Assembly (NCBI GenBank): GCA_004357435.1
Contig: SMVS01000087.1
Coordinates: 1 to 7,906, forward strand
DNA length: 7,906 nt
Direction: 5' to 3'
Source: Nitrospina sp.
GTDB lineage: Bacteria; Nitrospinota; Nitrospinia; Nitrospinales; Nitrospinaceae
In this document: piece by piece, positions 6,758 to 7,906 of the stretch
Layout of the letters: each line of letters begins with the position of its first letter
Position numbering within the stretch: position 1 is the first letter of the stretch
The notes under the pieces: model-generated
The model's database searches: none
The model's input: only the letters and a program-made list of their open reading frames with translations
What the model was told of the DNA's origin: nothing
Program-made: the position numbers and the translations under genes

Positions 6758-6786
6758 ATTATAAGCGCAACCCCCGTTAGCGGCAA
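6758..6786 (-). promoter_or_regulatory. Sigma70-type promoter of the FKBP gene
   Basis: On the minus strand, TTGCCG (6781-6786; four of six matches to the -35 consensus) is followed after exactly 17 bases by a perfect TATAAT (6758-6763). Transcription would start near 6751, about 20 bases before the ATG at 6730. This is the best promoter in the window. It means that the isomerase can be expressed independently of the cytochrome gene upstream. Confidence 0.65.
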
Positions 6787-6810
6787 CTCCTTCTACCGGG
6801 TTTTCCCCCT

Positions 6811-7629
6811 TCATTGAGAACGCGAAGCGTCCGCCACGCGCTTGAGGAAATCCAGAATATCCTCCAACGCCGACTCATCGACGAATTGTTGCAGGTTTTG
6901 CGAGCTTGCCGGATGGTGAAATCCTGAAAAATCCCGCTGGAAGCGCGCCCGATCTTCACCGGTAGAAACATCGTAAGCCGGCAACAACGGCACGCCCTTG
7001 TTGCCGCCGATGCCCATCAGGGAATGGCAAAACAGGCAGTTGTCCTTGAACGACGGCAATCCCGCCATCCCTTGCCCGATGCGGTCAATCGGAGCGTAAT
7101 AATCGCGCAATCGCACCAAACGCAGTTCACGGATATTGGCCGTCAGGAAGCGTTCCTGAAACGGCACCGGAGTGCCGCCCTCCGGCACAATGATCATGAG
7201 GGGATTCAGCCAATCGGGTTTTTTAAACGTTGCGGGAAGTTCCAGGCGAGTGGCCAGTTGCAAATTGTATTTCCGGATATCCGCGATGGCGACAATGCCC
7301 TGGTAATCGTCAAAACAATTGAGCAGAACCGCGTCGAAATTCCCTTGTTCCTGGCCCACCAGTTGGGAAAATGAGACCACCTGAAACCGCGCCCCTTGAA
7401 CCCCCATCGCGCGATCAAAATAGGCGCTGGTCAGCCAGCGGCTGGGCATGGATGGCAATCCGGATAAATCCATTGGCGTGGCGGTATCCGTCATCGTCAC
7501 GAGTTGCGAGGAGGATATTTCCGTCCCGTTGGGCGCATCTCCGCCGGTGCAGGCCACCCCGGTAATCATCCAAATCCACAATCCCAGAATCCACAAGTCA
7601 GATAAAACCGGATTTATTTTGCGAACCAT
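6811..7629 (-). CDS. Exported mono-haem c-type cytochrome, probable lipoprotein
   Basis: A 272-residue protein with a signal-like segment (MVRK, then hydrophobic residues 11-26). This ends in TGVAC27, an imperfect lipobox that would anchor the protein at C27. Residues 60-175 form a domain that I do not firmly recognise (NFDAVLLNCFDDYQGIVAIADIRKYNLQLA, NPLMIIVPEG, LTANIRELRLVRLRDYY); it is faintly like the molybdopterin-free version of the sulfite-oxidase fold. The C-terminal domain binds haem c through CLFCH (188-192). After that motif there is no Met in the usual distal position; H218 or H219 could be the sixth ligand. The likely role is periplasmic electron transfer. The start is unresolved: ATG at 7629 has GAGG eight bases upstream and gives a normal signal length, while a GTG at 7684-7686 has a stronger ribosome binding site and would add 19 residues. 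It is divergent from the radical SAM gene. Confidence 0.82.
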   Translation of the reverse strand: MVRKINPVLSDLWILGLWIWMITGVACTGGDAPNGTEISSSQLVTMTDTATPMDLSGLPSMPSRWLTSAYFDRAMGVQGARFQVVSFSQLVGQEQGNFDAVLLNCFDDYQGIVAIADIRKYNLQLATRLELPATFKKPDWLNPLMIIVPEGGTPVPFQERFLTANIRELRLVRLRDYYAPIDRIGQGMAGLPSFKDNCLFCHSLMGIGGNKGVPLLPAYDVSTGEDRARFQRDFSGFHHPASSQNLQQFVDESALEDILDFLKRVADASRSQ

Positions 7630-7693
7630 GCTCTCAACCTCAGCAACCGATACGTTTTGTGGTAAGATTCTACCATTGGGCAACACCAGCGTG

Positions 7694-7701
7694 CCCTCCT
7701 T
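7694..7701 (-). promoter_or_regulatory. Strong Shine-Dalgarno before an alternative GTG start
   Basis: AAGGAGGG on the minus strand, seven bases before an in-frame GTG (7684-7686) of the cytochrome gene. Its last bases belong to a 5-bp stem, GGGCA/TGCCC (7678-7682 with 7692-7696 on the plus strand), whose loop contains the GTG. It could be the true initiation site or a remnant. It makes the 7629 start uncertain. Confidence 0.5.
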
Positions 7702-7756
7702 ATTAAGGGACAGTATTGAAAACCAACACCTTGGCCTGCGAGTCAGGTTAATTATC

Positions 7757-7906
7757 ATGGCAACCACCACCACAGAAATCAAGCCGCCAGGGGCTAGCAA
7801 CGCGTTTCGGGCCTACTCCATTTCATGGAATATCACCAAGCGGTGCAACCTGAATTGCGAGCATTGTTACCTCGATGCCGACTTCCGCGGCGGCTTCCGG
7901 TCCGAC
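7757..7906 (+). CDS. Radical SAM protein, NirJ-like N-terminus (partial)
   Basis: Only the first 50 residues are in the window; the gene runs off the right edge. CNLNCEHC (C30, C34, C37) is the CxxxCxxC motif that holds the 4Fe-4S cluster used to cleave S-adenosylmethionine. The context SISWNITKRCNLNCEHCYLDA is the style of the NirJ/AhbC/AhbD/PqqE-like (SPASM-type) group. That group modifies haem precursors (haem d1 or the siroheme route) or ribosomal peptides. A haem-related role fits the cytochrome gene that starts 127 bases away on the other strand, but this is inference; the C-terminal half would be needed to decide. The ATG has AGG nine bases upstream (TCAGGTTAATTATC), a modest site. There is no signal peptide, as expected for a cytoplasmic Fe-S enzyme. 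Confidence 0.85.
   Translation, partial: MATTTTEIKPPGASNAFRAYSISWNITKRCNLNCEHCYLDADFRGGFRSD

Overview
The window carries eight complete protein genes and two that reach, or may reach, its edges. None is a phage, plasmid, CRISPR or RNA gene. The content suggests the chromosome of a free-living Gram-negative bacterium with c-type cytochromes: RNase D, TsaB, a DUF465/YdcH-type small protein, FxsA, a SlyD-like isomerase, an exported haem protein and a radical SAM enzyme. The style of the proteins fits Nitrospinota or a neighbouring deltaproteobacterial-type lineage, but this is an impression, not a demonstration.

Left part (1-2300). A membrane-anchored TPR protein on the plus strand converges on ribonuclease D on the minus strand, with only 10 bases between them. 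Upstream of rnd, also on the minus strand, is a 66-residue orphan gene with an excellent ribosome binding site. A stem-loop lies between them. A non-coding, AT-rich stretch of about 470 bases follows.

Middle (2650-3700). tsaB (tRNA t6A synthesis) and a small DUF465 coiled-coil protein form a short plus-strand operon.

Right part (3720-7630). Everything is on the minus strand. In order of transcription it holds an exported mono-haem cytochrome, a SlyD-like FKBP prolyl isomerase with its own well-formed sigma70-type promoter, the membrane protein FxsA, a SAM methyltransferase and a geranylgeranyl-reductase-type flavoprotein. The last two form a tight pair of a kind I associate with type III polyketide synthase loci, but no synthase is present here. 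At the right edge a radical SAM enzyme with a NirJ-like N-terminus starts on the plus strand, divergently from the cytochrome, and is cut by the window end.

I see no clearly novel multi-gene system. The points most worth a second look are the cytochrome/radical SAM divergent pair (odd haem protein architecture, unresolved start), the methyltransferase/flavoprotein pair without its expected synthase, and the orphan 66-residue gene with its long leader region.
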